This document shows, one piece after another, positions 43,362-54,798 of a DNA stretch of 64,000 nucleotides. Both the position numbers and the translations under genes were made by a program. The stretch's first letter is position 1. Each line of letters opens with the position of its first letter. Below the pieces are notes generated by a model, which saw only the letters and a list, made by a program, of their open reading frames with translations, was not told where the DNA came from and made no database searches. Source of the stretch: Pedinophyceae sp. YPF-701 (lineage: Eukaryota > Chlorophyta > Pedinophyceae); NCBI GenBank assembly GCA_916048055.1, contig CAJZHL010000001.1:434001-498000 (forward strand), given 5' to 3'.

Positions 43362-46300
43362 ATGGTGACGATGTGGCCGCTCACGGCAGCCCTGCTGCTG
43401 TTGGGCCTCGTTGTCCTCACTGCGGGCAACGCGAGCCAGCCGGGCGGTGCAGGTCCTGTCTCGCCGTTTTCCCGATAGATGTATCGTGGTTGAATCGTTC
43501 TGGTCCCGTGAAAAGGCTCGAAACGCCTCCACGTTGCGCCTTCGACGCGGTGTTGTTTCCAAGAAACAATTCTGGCTCCCTCACGGGACCGTGGCAGCGC
43601 CTCGCGAGACGACTGCCAGCTCTGCTTTTGAAACGATTCTCGACAACGACCGTGCGCCAATATTTTTGACCTGAAACGCCACTGACGCAGAGATACACCC
43701 GCTCACCCGCACACGCAGTCGTTTCGTGCCGTTCCGCAGGGCACGCGATCCTCTTGCACGACACGCCCCTCAAGCTCGAGCCCTTCAAGGACATGCCGGA
43801 CCGTAAGCTCACGTTCGAGGCTTGGGTGTCGACGACCGATGGCTGCAAGTCCGGCACGCTCTTGTCGTACGCGGTGCCGTCGAACGAGAAGGACCGGCTG
43901 GTGCGTGCCCGCCTCGAGCAACACACGCACGCACCTTCGCGTCACCTTGCTCCTCGAGCAGCTGCGGCTCGCGCCTCGCGCGGCACCCGCGCCGTTCGCG
44001 CCCTCGTCACATTTGACTCCAAGGGCGCCCCGCGAACGCCGCGGCCACCGATCGGTCTGTTTGGTCGCAGAAGAGGTCTGCGGACATGAACAGCTTCGTC
44101 GTGTGGGACGTGACGAACCTCGCCGTGTGCCCGCACTTCTCGTACCTCAACCTGGTGCCTGACGTCAACCAACAGTCGTGCCGGGCTCAGTACGGAGACA
44201 CCGCGACCGTCCGTGAGTCCCCGCCCCGCACCGCTCCCACCGCGCGAACTTCCGCTCCCGTCCGACACGCCCACCGCGGCCATCGCACGCTCGCGCGACG
44301 CACAAGGCAGCCCCAGCATGCGTCGGTCCGTCGTGTCGTGTCGTGCAGACACGGCGAGCCTGGTGGACCAGGAAGGCGCGTGGAAGCACGTCGCGGTCAC
44401 GTGGGACGCCGACCGCAACGGCACGACGCAGATCTTCGTCAACGGCCTGCGCGTGGCGCACGCAGAGAGCGGGCACACTGACAGCCTCCCTCCGGGGGGC
44501 TCGCTCGTCCTCGGCGGCGAACAGGACTGTTACGGGGGCTGCACGGAGGAGAAGCAGGCCTTCTTCGGGCAGCTGGACGAAGTGCGCATCTGGAGGACCG
44601 TCCGATCGCAGGATGAGATCTGGCAGAACATGCGCGGCGGCGCTGGGGTGGCCGGGCAACACGACCTCGTCGCGTACTGGAAGTTCAACGACCCGGACAA
44701 CGACGGCGGCATCTACGTCGCGCACGCGGCCGCGGCGGACAGCAGCGGCCGCGGCAACGACCTCCCGCTGGTGAGGCCGCCGCAGCTGTCTAACGTGGCG
44801 GTGGCGCTGCCGAACGGCGGGGGCACGCTGGCGCGGCACGCGCGGTTCGACAACTCGCTCGCGCTGAGCGGGGCGGCGCACGACGGCGTGGTGCCGCGCG
44901 GGGACGTGTCGGTGGAGTTTTGGGCGAAGATCCCCGGGGTCGAGAACCACGAGGCTGTCAGGACGATCAGCACGGTGAGCGCGCTCTGAACCCACTCGCC
45001 AATGCCGTACATAATATTGAGTTTGTTGCCGGGTGCGCCAGTTCGAGACGGATGAACACGCGCTCGCGAAGAAAATCGAGTTGAATGACCAAATGACAAT
45101 CAAATATGTTTTGAAGTGTTTCGTTGCGTGGACAGAGCCGCCCCGTGAGCCTAGCGTCGGCAGTGGAGAGCCTGCGCGCTTGTGTGTGCTGCTGTGCAGC
45201 GGGATCGCCTGGAAGCGCGCCACGCGATGCTGTCGTACGCGACCACGGTGCGGCGCGACCGCCACGACCCGAACGCAGCCCTGGACCCCGACATGTCCAT
45301 GTTCGCCGACGACGCCATCCTGATCGTGAGGAAAGACACCGGTGCGTGCCCTGGACCGCGCCTGCGTTCCCGCGGGCACACCACCGGCGTTACGCTAAGC
45401 AAGCAGCGCATCAACCTTGGGTGTGTTGTGTCCGCCTTCTCGCCGCAGAATACAACGCCACGAGCGACTTTGCGCAAGCGCGGGCGGTGCAGACGGCGGG
45501 CAGCGTGTACGTGCACATCAACTCCAACGCGGACGGCCACGGCGGGCGCAACAAGAACTGGGTCGCTTTCGAGACGCGGTGGCTCGACGGAGCCTGGCAC
45601 CACGTCGCGGTGACGTGGCAGAAGCAGACGGGTACGTCACGTACCTGCAGGATGCGCTCGCGGGTGCAGCGCCTGCTGCAGCGTCGTGCGCATGAGCTCC
45701 TTTTTCAAGATGAGTGTATATGTTGAGAGCGAAGGTTTGTTGTTGCTGCTGCAGGGATGACAAAGCTGTACTTCGACGGCGAGGAGAAGCAGGCCTTCTG
45801 GCGGTCGAAGGACGGCGCGACCGACGTCAAGCCCGGCGTCGAGAGCAGCATCAGCGCGGGCACCGAGCGCGACCGCACCGGCTCCCTCGCGCTCGGACAG
45901 GACCAGGACTGCTTCGGAGGCTGCTTCGCGCCGCGCCAGGCCCTCCACGGCGCCCTCGGCCGCGTCCGCATCTTCGGCACGGTCCTCTCGGCCGAAGAAG
46001 TCGCCAGCGCTCTGCGCACCGACACCCAGGACCTGCCCAAGGCGATCCTGACGGCCAGAGCCCTCTCGTACGACATGGACCCGGTCGACGTGCGCGGCAC
46101 CGAGCTCCTCAGGGACTCCGGCGCCTCCGCGATGCACCTCACGCTCACGTCGCCCGGCCCCACCTGGGAGTACTCCACCGCTCCGCTCGACGCCGAGGAC
46201 GGCGGCGGGGCGGCGCCGATGCCGGTCGCCGGCGGCGCGGGCCACGCGCTTGCGTTGTCGGGCAGACAGGCGCTGATGCTGCCGCGGTTCGTCGGGTTCC

Positions 46301-48050
46301 CCGCGACGGCGCTGACGCTGGAGTTCTTCATCAAGAGTGCGTCGCGGTGCTCGATGGGCGCGGTGTTCTCGTACGCGACGGGGGACGAGTACGGCAAGGA
46401 CGATAACTCGTTCCTGTTGTTCAACCACCGGGACTGGTGCGACCCCCAGTATCCTTGTACACTCCTCTTGTTGTCGTTCGAGTCCTCCGCCGAGTGTCCT
46501 TCGCTGCTCGCCCTGGAAACTGCCGTGTGCATCGTCGGCGTGCTGCCAGACACTCGTGTGCATGTGGTTCGTGCTTGCAGGGGCGTGTCTGTCATGGAGG
46601 ACGAGGGCACTTTTGCGGACCACACCGCGGGCATCGGGGCCAACGACGGGGCGTGGCACCACATCGCGGTGACGTGGGAGTCTGCCTCGGGCCGCGTCTA
46701 CCTCTACGACAACGGCCGGCTCGTGTGGAGCGTGCTGCGCGGCAAGGGCAGGACCATCCCCTCGGACGGCACGCTCGTGGTGGGGCGGGAGCAGGACTGC
46801 CGCGGGGGGTGCTTCGACAGCGGGCCGGGCGCGGAGGGTGACACGTCGTCCGGGGCGGCGGAGTGGGGCTCGCAGGACCTCGTCGGCAGCGTCGATCAGA
46901 TGCGGCTGTGGAGTCGTGCACTGTCCCACCAGGAGATCCTCGACAACGTCGCGTTGGACGAAGCGCGGTGAGAGATCTGCCCGTTCGCTGACGCAGCGGC
47001 CGGTTGCGGGCGCCGTGGTCTGTTGCGAAGGCCCGAAACACCTGGTTTTATGCTTGTTTGATTCCGCAGGACTGCGGGTTCCAATTTTTCCAAGCCGGGC
47101 GTGGATCCGAGCAGCAAGGGCCTGGTTGCGTACTGGCGGATGGACGAGGGCGAGGGCTACGTCGTGCGCGACGTCACGGGCCACGGGCACGACCTGCGCA
47201 TGGCCTCGGAGCCGCGCTGGGTGGTGACGCGCTGGTTCTCAATCTGCGGGGACGGCGTGCGGCAGGGAAGCGAGGAGTGCGACACGGGGCTCGACGCGAC
47301 CGGCGGGTGCGACGAGCGCTGCCGCGTCCGCTCGGGCTGGTGGTGTGTGGGCGACCACCCCAGCGTGTGCTTCAAAGGCGCTGCGGGCGACGACACGGAC
47401 ACGGACGACGACAGCGACGACGAGGACGGCGGTGCGGGTCACGGGCACGCGGGGTCGCGCCGCTTCTTGCTCGTGGCCGCGCTGGTGATCGTCGCGGGGT
47501 TGGCGGTGTTCGTTGCCGTCGCTGGGGGTTGCGGGAGGGCGGCGGTGAATGGCGCTCGTGACGCGTGCTCGGATCTCGCACGGTGGGCCTCGCGGACGGC
47601 CCGGGACATGCGCAGGTGCGAGCACATGCCCGCGGGACCGCTCAGCGCACGCCGAAGCATTCCTCGAATATCAAATATGAAGGATGTTTTTTCGAATCAA
47701 GGAGAACCGGAGTGCGGGCACCCGCTCAACTCGCAGGCTCCCCGCCCACCGCAACGTGCAGGCCGCGGGCATACGAGCGGGGTCTCGACGACCTCGAGGC
47801 CGACAACGCGGCGCCTGATTTCTCCCAGAGCGTCGGGCAGCCGCTCGCAAGCCGCGGCGGGTACGCAGCGATCCCTCACGCCGGCTGGGGCACGCCGGGC
47901 ACGCCGCAGCGCGATGCGTGGGGACGCGCGGGGCGTGACAAGCGCGAGGCGCCCCACAGCCCGGAAGGGCGCGGGTTGCTGCATGATGACGCATCGACAG
48001 CGTCGGAGGAGCAGACGCCACCGCACAAGGGCGCGAAGCCCGAAGGGTGA
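43362..48050 (+). CDS. Type I membrane protein with three LamG domains and a myxo-Cys repeat
   Basis: Ten exons are modelled: 43362-43452, 43740-43900, 44071-44212, 44349-44974, 45200-45341, 45449-45631, 45755-46448, 46581-46967, 47070-47615 and 47762-48050. They close in frame for 1086 residues. A signal peptide (PLTAALLLLGLVVLTAG) starts the protein. Three laminin G/concanavalin A-like domains follow, each with a WKHVAVTW or WHHVAVTW/WHHIAVTW strand and a LDEVRIW, LGRVRIF or VDQMRLW strand. Each also has the same insertion EQDCYGGC, DQDCFGGC or EQDCRGGC. A fourth partial unit has LVAYWRMDEG. Then comes a cysteine-rich repeat (CGDGVRQGSEECD, then CDERC and GWWC), known from myxobacterial and protist surface proteins. 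An acidic stalk, one membrane helix (LLVAALVIVAGLAVFVAVAG) and a tail of about 130 residues end it. LamG domains usually bind glycans or proteins, so an adhesion or sensing role is likely. Confidence 0.85.
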
Positions 48051-48959
48051 GCGGGGAACGCTCGATGGGGATCGTGGCGTGGATTGGGTGCGGAGTGCGT
48101 GTGACGACGACGGCACCACGGTGTGTGGGCGGCATTGATGCCACGCCGTTCCAGGAGATGTGTTTATGCTGCCAGTGCTCGGCTTCGGCAATCGAGAGAC
48201 TGAGCGAAGCGCAGGGACGTTCCACTGGTCCGGGGGCTGGCAGACAGTCGACACGCGATGTTTCGGCCGTTCCGGATCGATTCCAACGACCAGTATATAT
48301 ATAAATACGTTCTACTAACAGCATCATCGACGAAGTCGGGCCTTGGTCCGTGCACCGCCCAGGGCATTCGCAGGCTGCACGTTCAGACGCTCGCACCCGC
48401 GCGCGGCCAGTACGCGCTGTAGGAGGGCAGGATCACAAGGGCAAAAAAAACAGCAAGACGCGAAACAAAGGCATGACTCTCTGTAGAGTTGTGACTCTTT
48501 CCAGAGCCATGACCTCCTCTGGAGGAGGTCGCACGTCAGGGGAGGGCGCGAGGCGGAGGCAGGGAGCAGATCTGCTGCGCCCAGGTCGCCACCGCGGGGG
48601 TGGGTGGGAGAGCATGTGCATCGCTGCGCAGAACGGGGCAGCAGACAGGTCGGGTCGGGTCGGGTGCAAATTGCAACCGCGCTTGAGTCAGCCTGGGCCG
48701 AGAGCGGGTCACCATCGCGCGATGCGGAACGAGGCGTCCACCGGCGGGCATTCGCCACTGGTCGATCGTGTGCACTTGGGAGGCCCGAAGGGCGTGTGCG
48801 TGTACGTGCGTCGTCGTAGCACGGAGCTCAGCGACGAAGGGGCGCGGAGGGAGAGCGTGCGCGTCCGCGGCGGCCCCAAGCATGCGTCGGGAACGAACCG
48901 CGGCCGTGTCGACCGGGGCGCGGTGCGCGAGGTGAGCGGTGGTCGAACTGCCGTCGCTT
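48051..48959. other. Convergent spacer with TATA-rich run and short palindrome
   Basis: About 0.9 kb between the stop codons of the two surface-protein genes. It holds a short AT run (tatatatataaata, about 48292-48305) and the palindrome at 48511-48530. No gene was recognised, and the gap is long for a convergent pair here. Confidence 0.5.
48511..48530. repeat. Short palindrome
   Basis: Nine-base arms gacctcctc and gaggaggtc around a two-base centre form a near-perfect hairpin. It lies just after loosely similar GACTCT/CAGAGCC steps at about 48475-48510. The position between two converging 3' ends would suit RNA 3'-end structure, but chance cannot be excluded. Confidence 0.5.
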
Positions 48960-50375
48960 CTACGCGAACAGTGCGACAACCGCGGGTGCAAGTGCGAGCG
49001 CAGCGGCCAGCGTGGATGCACCGGCACTGCCGGCCACCGCGCGGGCTTCGGCTCCTCCCCCGGCGGGGGCATCCTCCTCGTCGGGGGGAGCTTGGGTCGG
49101 CGCCGCAGTTCTGGGCTGTGCAGGAGGCGAGGCTGCCTGTGTCGGAGCTGGTGTGCGCGGAAGCGTCGTCGTCGCGCTCGGGATCGTTGTCGTGGAGGAC
49201 GCCTGCGACACACACCATGACGGCGAACACCGTGTCTGCCCGTGTTGCTCCGCGGTCAGGCGAGCGAGGGAGAGCGCTGCCGCCTGCCCGCACCTGCGTG
49301 TCGAAGTCCAGCGTTCCGAATCCTTTCACCTCTCCCTCGGAGAGCTGTCCAGGGTTGTTTTTGGCGGAGCCACGGGACCATATCATGCGGTTGTTCACCC
49401 CGGGCTCCGGCGACAGGAGCGGGATGCCTTTTTGCTGGTTCTGCGTCCCTCGGACCTGCAGGGCGAAGCGGAACTCGACGTTCCCCCCCGACACCGTGAT
49501 CTCTTTGTTACGCAGCCCAACTTCGTCCGTGCGCTGCACGCCGCTGCCGTCCGCGTTCCTCGAGGACAGGCGGTAGATGCCGAGGTCGCCGCCGTCGCCC
49601 GCCCAGCCGACGAGCGCGAACCTGTGGGGACAGAGGGCAGCCTGGGTGTGGCTGGGCAAGCATCTCGGGCCCCAGGGTGGGCATGCGTCCGAGCCGTGCA
49701 CGAACGGGCGATGGCGACGCGGCACGTCAACGACACGCCAGCTTGGGTGCAGCCTGGGCGCCGTCGTGGTCGCGCGGGACGCGGGGTCGGTGCTAGGCTT
49801 GTATCACGCACCCGCCGACCATGTCGCCGGTCTCGCTCCAGCCGACCGCGACGTACGATCGGTCGGCCGGGCCGACAAAACCCATGTCGACGTAGGGGTC
49901 CGGGCTGCAATCGGCGGCGGGCGCAGCGGGGGGGCGTCGATGGTGACTAACAGTAGCTTCACGGCGGCGGCGTTGAATCTTGGTCGTTTTCGGCCGTATA
50001 TTTGGACTAATTCCCGCGAAGGTGTTGCGTCATGCGCGAAAGCATGGTCAAATACGGATCTTCGAGCCGCAATGGCGCGCGAGTCGCGAAAAGGGCACAT
50101 TATGGGGCATCGAGGACGCGGGCTTGCCTGGACGCTTCGTCGGGAGTGGGGCGCCTCCAGAACACCTCGAAGGGCCCTATGAAGCGCCGACAGTCGTAGC
50201 CCGCGCGGTCAGTCGCCTCACAGAAGGCGCGCGTCCCGTGAGGGCAGGCCAGGAGACACACCGCCGAAAGCGCCCCGACGAGTCGATGTATCGAGAATCT
50301 GTGACGCACACGGGCGTTCCTCAGGCATGAAAATCGCGTATGGCAACTAATGTGAGGAGATTCCCCCTGTCGCAT
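48960..50375 (-). CDS. Secreted DOMON-domain protein with GPI-like tail
   Basis: DOMON domains are beta-sandwiches that bind haem or sugars, mostly extracellular. Four exons, 50375-50128, 49904-49812, 49621-49294 and 49202-48960, close in frame for 303 residues. A hydrophobic signal (HRLVGALSAVCLLACPHGTRA) precedes the domain: YDCRRFIGPFEVFWRRPTPD, PYVDMGFVGPADRSYVAVGW, SETGDMVGG and FALVGWAGDGGDLGIYRL. Later parts are NVEFRFAL and NNRMIWSRG, ending GFGTLDFD. Met residues near GDM and RMIW are in places where haem-binding DOMONs have ligands. A Thr/Pro-rich stalk (SSTTTIPSATTTLPRTPAPT) and a hydrophobic C terminus without a tail (STLAAALALAPAVVALFA) suggest a GPI-anchor signal. No cytochrome b561 domain is attached. 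Intron 1 has a GC donor. The start is uncertain; Met at 50426 is also in frame. Confidence 0.78.
49905..50127 (-). other. GC-AG intron
   Basis: The exon ends TCCAG and the intron begins GCAAGC; the acceptor is TTGCAG. Phase 2 on both sides joins PTPDEAS to PDPYVDMG inside the DOMON domain. A GT donor earlier in the exon (GTGTTC) has the wrong phase. Confidence 0.65.
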
Positions 50376-51177
50376 CGGATGTAGTCGCTGCAGGTGCGGG
50401 GGATCGAGCGCTCCGCAGCCCAACAAAGATTTCTAGCGCACCTCATCGCGGCTGGCGTGTGTTCATGCACTGGATCAGCGGCCTGAGAGGTGGAACGGCG
50501 GTTGGGCCCCTGGGGACGCTGTCACGACGGGGCGTTTCTGGCGCGCGGGATCGTGGGCTCCGCAGGCGCGTCAGCGCCGATGCCGTGACGCGCCTGGCAC
50601 GCAGCCGCTGCACATACTGCCCTGTACTACCCGTTCGCCGCTCGATATGCCCCTCGCTCCTCGCAGGGCTTCCAACCGGCCGTGAGTAGGTTCCGGGGGC
50701 GTGGACTCGAGCAGGGGCACGACGCTGTCGTGCGTGCAGACGCATCTGCATCAGACAGTGCAGCAAGACGCGACATAGTTTCATCATGTCGTGCCCTACG
50801 CACGCATTCTCTGGCGCGCACCGTGCTCGAACAGCTCGGACGCGGCCAGGCCCAACATGTGCGAGCATCTGGGGCCGCGGCGTGCGTGGGCAGCGCCCGA
50901 CACCGACGCGCGCAGCGCAGGACGCACACAGGCCACAATGTGGCGCATTGCGCCCCCTCGAACCCGCAACTTGGATTCCGGACCTTGCAGGGCGCCGGTG
51001 CAGCAGTGCTCGCGGGTGCGGAGCCTGCAGATCCCCGCTGAGGGCAGGCCGCTGCCAGAGAGTAGCTCGCGCGTCGACCAGACCCGGCGCCAGTGACAGC
51101 GGGCGCGCGGAGGCGTCAGGCGTGTCCTGCAATGCGTCAGGAGTGCCTTACAATTCGCATATCTATGAAACACGTCC
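50376..51177. other. Spacer, no gene seen
   Basis: About 0.8 kb between two minus-strand genes: the promoter side of the DOMON gene and the 3' side of the large disordered-protein gene. Nothing recognisable was found. Confidence 0.4.
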
Positions 51178-54100
51178 TCATCTTGGCAACGAGCCTACGC
51201 TCAGATCGCTCTTCTCAAACGCCCGGACCGAGCCCGAGTGGTGCGGCCGCGGGCTGCGGGACGGCTCGATCGCCCCCAGGTGCCCCGTCTCCGGCTGCCA
51301 CGACAGGCTGTTGGGATGCACACCAGCCAGAGGCCCCTGCCCGCGCGAATCAAGGCCGGCCACCGTCAGCTTGCTGCGCGCAATGCCGCCGAAGTACGCC
51401 TTGTCCCGGTGCGCCACCTTGGCCACCGGCTGGCCCACAAACTTGGGCACGACTGCCGTCTCCTGAGACGCTGCCTCTGGTCGGGCCGTCGCAGCCTCGC
51501 GCAGGGACCCCCGCACGACCGCCCGCGCGTGCCGCGAGCGCCCGCTGTCCGCGCCAGAGCCTCCGCGCCTCGACCGCGGCGCCAGCTGCCCGGTCCCCTG
51601 CCCCCAGCCCCACCGCTGCGCTGGTGCCACCACCTCCTTGCCCGCCGCCGCCTGCGCGTACCCGAGCGCCGCCGCGAGCGGGTCGTCGCGCGCAGTGAAG
51701 TTCATGAGGGACGGCGCGGGCGCGAGCGGCCCCGGCGCGGCCGCGGCCTCGTCGCCGCTCGTGTCGTGCTGCTCTGGGATGGCGCTGGGCACAGGGAGGC
51801 GCGCCAGGGACACGAGCTGTTCGAGCATGCGGGAGCCCTTCGGGGGCGCGATGGCGACCGTCGGCGGCACCTCCTTCGGCGGCGGCGGCGCCGTGCGGCG
51901 CACGAAGGACTTGCTCGGGCCCGGGCGGGAGACCTTGGCTCCGCGGTTGATCAGAGATATCTTTTCCCGATCTGGAAGCGCGCCCTCCGGCGGTGGCAGC
52001 TCCCTCTCGAGGAACGCCCCCGCCTCCAGCCACCACGGCTCCGCACTCGCCTCCGACGCGTCCGCGCGCGAGCTCCGCACCGCGGCGCTCTCCCCCGTCC
52101 CGTCGTCGCCGAGAAACGTGTTGCGTCTCGCCTCCGCCCCCTCCGCCGCTGCCGCGTCCGCCGCAGCGTCCTCCGCGGCGCCCGCCGGCCCCTCCCGCTC
52201 CGCCCCCTCAACAGCGCCCTCCAACGCGGCCGGCACGGGGCTCGGCGCTGCGTCGGACGCGGGAGCCGAGACGCCCCCCTGCCCTGACGCCTCGCCAGCG
52301 CCCCCGGGCGCGTCGCTGCTGGAGGAGGCCCGCGGGCTCTGCTCCTGGCTCGACGTCAGCTCGACCGGGGCCTCGGGCTGCTCCGCCGCCGGCTCGCCGC
52401 CCCCTGGCCCATCGTCCGCCGTCGAGGCGGTCGACTGCGGTGGCGACGCCCCCCCCTGCTCCGCCGGTTGCTCCTCCTCGCCGGACGTCCCCGACGAAGG
52501 CGTGCCCGGGACGGCCGCGGCCGCGAAGACCGTCGCCTCGGCCGTTCTCCGCGGCGGGCTGCCCGTGCCCACGCCCATGTCCCGCCAGTCAATACCCCCT
52601 CCCCCCTCACTCCCCTCCCCCTCCTCACTCCCCCCCTCGCTCGCCTCCCGCAACGCCGCCGGCCCGAGCACGTCCACCGCGCGCTTCGCCCGCCCGCCGC
52701 CCTTCGGCGGCCGAAACGCGTCCAGCACCTCGTCCACGCGCACCGAGAACTCCGACCGCAGCTGCTCCGAACCCTCTACTGACAACGCAACACTCCCCTC
52801 CCTCGCCAGCTCCAGGCTGCGCACGTGCAGTATCCTGCGTGGCTCCGTCTCCGCCGGCCGCGCGCTCCCGCCCACGTCCCGCTCGTCTAGCACCCACGTG
52901 GGCGCCAAAACACCAGTGCGCAGCCGCCGCAGCGTCTCCGACGCCACGCGCCGCGGCGTCGGGCTGCCGCCGCGCACCGGCGGCAGCTCCGGCGCCTCTT
53001 CGTGTCCGCGCGGCGGCGAGGGAATCGAACGCGACGTCCGCGGGCTGCGGCGCGGGGAGTCCGTGGGCGCTGGCGAGGCGCGCTGCGGGGTCGCCGGGCC
53101 GACGCGCGTCGAGATCGCGCGCGGGAGAGACACCGAGACCTGCGGAAGTTCCATCCGCAGGTTCGCTCGGCTCCGCGCGCGCCGCTCGCGCGACTCGTCG
53201 ACCATGACGGGCCGCCAGCGCTCGCCGCGCGGGATGGTGCCCGCGAGCGAGGCGGCCGCGCTCGCGAGGTGCGCGAACTCCGGCTTGTGCTCGGTGCGTC
53301 CGTGCCGCGGCCGCGCGCGCAGCCCTTCGCCGTCCGCGAGCGTGTTCGCCGCTGACTTGCGGAAGGCTTCGCCGCTGTGCTTGGACGCCATGGGGGGCAG
53401 CCAGCCGCGCCCGCGGCGCCGCGGGCTCCGGAGAGGCTTGTCGGACTCCATCGCAGTCGGAACCATGAGGTCGCGCGTCCACGGCGCCATGTCTGGCTTC
53501 TGTGCGTGCGTGATGGCGCGTTTGGCATCCATCGCCCTCACTTCGGGGTCGTTCGACGTGCACACGGCGCTCCAGTGGCGGGCGTCGCGCGAGAACTCGC
53601 CCTTGAGGGTGTCCTTTGTGGCGACCATGGTGACGTCGCGCCGCTTGCCGTACCCGTGCTCGACGCACCACTTGTACATGCCTGCGCCAACTGGCCGCTT
53701 GTGGTCGAACTCCACGCCTCTCTGCCTGCGACATCGCGAACAAGGCGGCCCGGGGCCGAGTTCATCGCCGAAGCGAGCTGATTTTCCGGCGGCGGTGCCA
53801 CGACGGTGCCGCAGGGGCGCACGCGCGGGCGCGCACCAGCACATGACTTCTGCCGACGGATCCTCCTTGGCCCACCAGCGCATGGAAAACGCGTACGTGT
53901 GGTCGATTTCGGGCCACTGGTACTGCTTGCCCTGGTGCGGTCGCTCCACATCCCCTCTCATCTCCCGCAGGAGACCCATCCTGCAGTCACGGAGATCCTC
54001 GGGGGCCGTCTGCGCGCCCTCCAGCGCTCTCAAGCCGAACGGATGACACAGATCACTGTCTTGCGAAGTAAGCGTGAGGAACTCGCGCATGCGAGGGCTG

Positions 54101-54494
54101 AGCCATGCCCCAGCGGGCCGCGGAGCGCCTGGGGCCACAGCAACATGCCTCCCTCTCCACGGCATCTAGAGCGCAGGAAGCTCATGAACTATGCGACTGG
54201 CAGGAACTCAAGAACAGCACATCGCGAGAAACACCGGAACGAGGCGCGCTTGGGCGCAGGGCGCTTGGCGACGCGCGCAATCAGCCAGTGCAAGGTGGGC
54301 ACGCACGGCACGGAGTCATCCTGGTCCGGCGCGCGCCGCTCCTTGAACAGGGCGTTCCCCTCCTCCAATATGGTGTTCAGGTCCTCCCATCTCTCCAGCG
54401 GGGCCGCCTCCATCGCGGCGCTCGAGCTGCCCGGCGGTGGGCGAGCCACAGGGCGCTGCGGGCCTGAGGGGGGGCCGTCACGATCCGCAGTCAC
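51178..54494 (-). CDS. Large, mostly disordered protein of unknown function
   Basis: I do not recognise this gene. Two parts are firm: 53837 upward to about 54100, and 53725-51178, joined in phase 2 (111-bp intron, in frame, no stop). The first part reads MREFLTLTSQDSDLCHPFGL, then a helix-rich stretch with QWPEIDHTYAFSMRWW. After the splice, FDHKRPVGAGMYKWCVEHGYG is followed by RDARHWSAVCTSNDPEVRAM. The remaining 700 or so residues are Ala/Glu/Ser/Pro-rich with acidic blocks and basic clusters. A further exon, starting near 54494 (with RWEDLNTILEEGNALFKER), almost surely belongs upstream, but three splice pairs near 54120-54260 are possible and I could not choose. The conserved-looking N-terminal third and charged tail would fit a cytoskeletal or ciliary accessory protein; that is a guess. 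Confidence 0.55.
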
Positions 54495-54798
54495 CGCCGC
54501 ATGAACCTACCATCTGCTCTCGCATCTGCGCGCGCCGTGCGCCGCGCCCGCCCGACCAGCCCTGCTCTCCAGCAGGGACGTCACGGCGTGTGTGGCACCG
54601 GGGGGGTTCCCAGGGGCCTCCAGGACAGATGAAGCCCGCGCAGGCCGCCGCACCGCCACTGGCGTGCACGCAGATCGCTCGTGTGCCTGTCGCCCCCCGT
54701 GCGGTCCGGCCACAGCTGACGGCATTAGTTGGCACGGGTCGTTTGGGGTGTTGCGTTGCGCCGAGGCCCCGGCTGCACCGACGGCCGCCGCCCCGGCG
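54495..54798. other. Divergent spacer, no gene seen
   Basis: 304 bp between two starts facing away from each other; probably promoter sequence for both. Nothing distinctive was seen. Confidence 0.4.

Noticed and set aside
51638-54046. An 802-codon plus-strand frame opposite the large disordered protein
   Set aside because: Ser/Ala/Pro-rich antisense of an acidic low-complexity gene. The minus strand carries aromatic-rich conserved-looking segments and a working splice, so it was preferred, though both strands are open.
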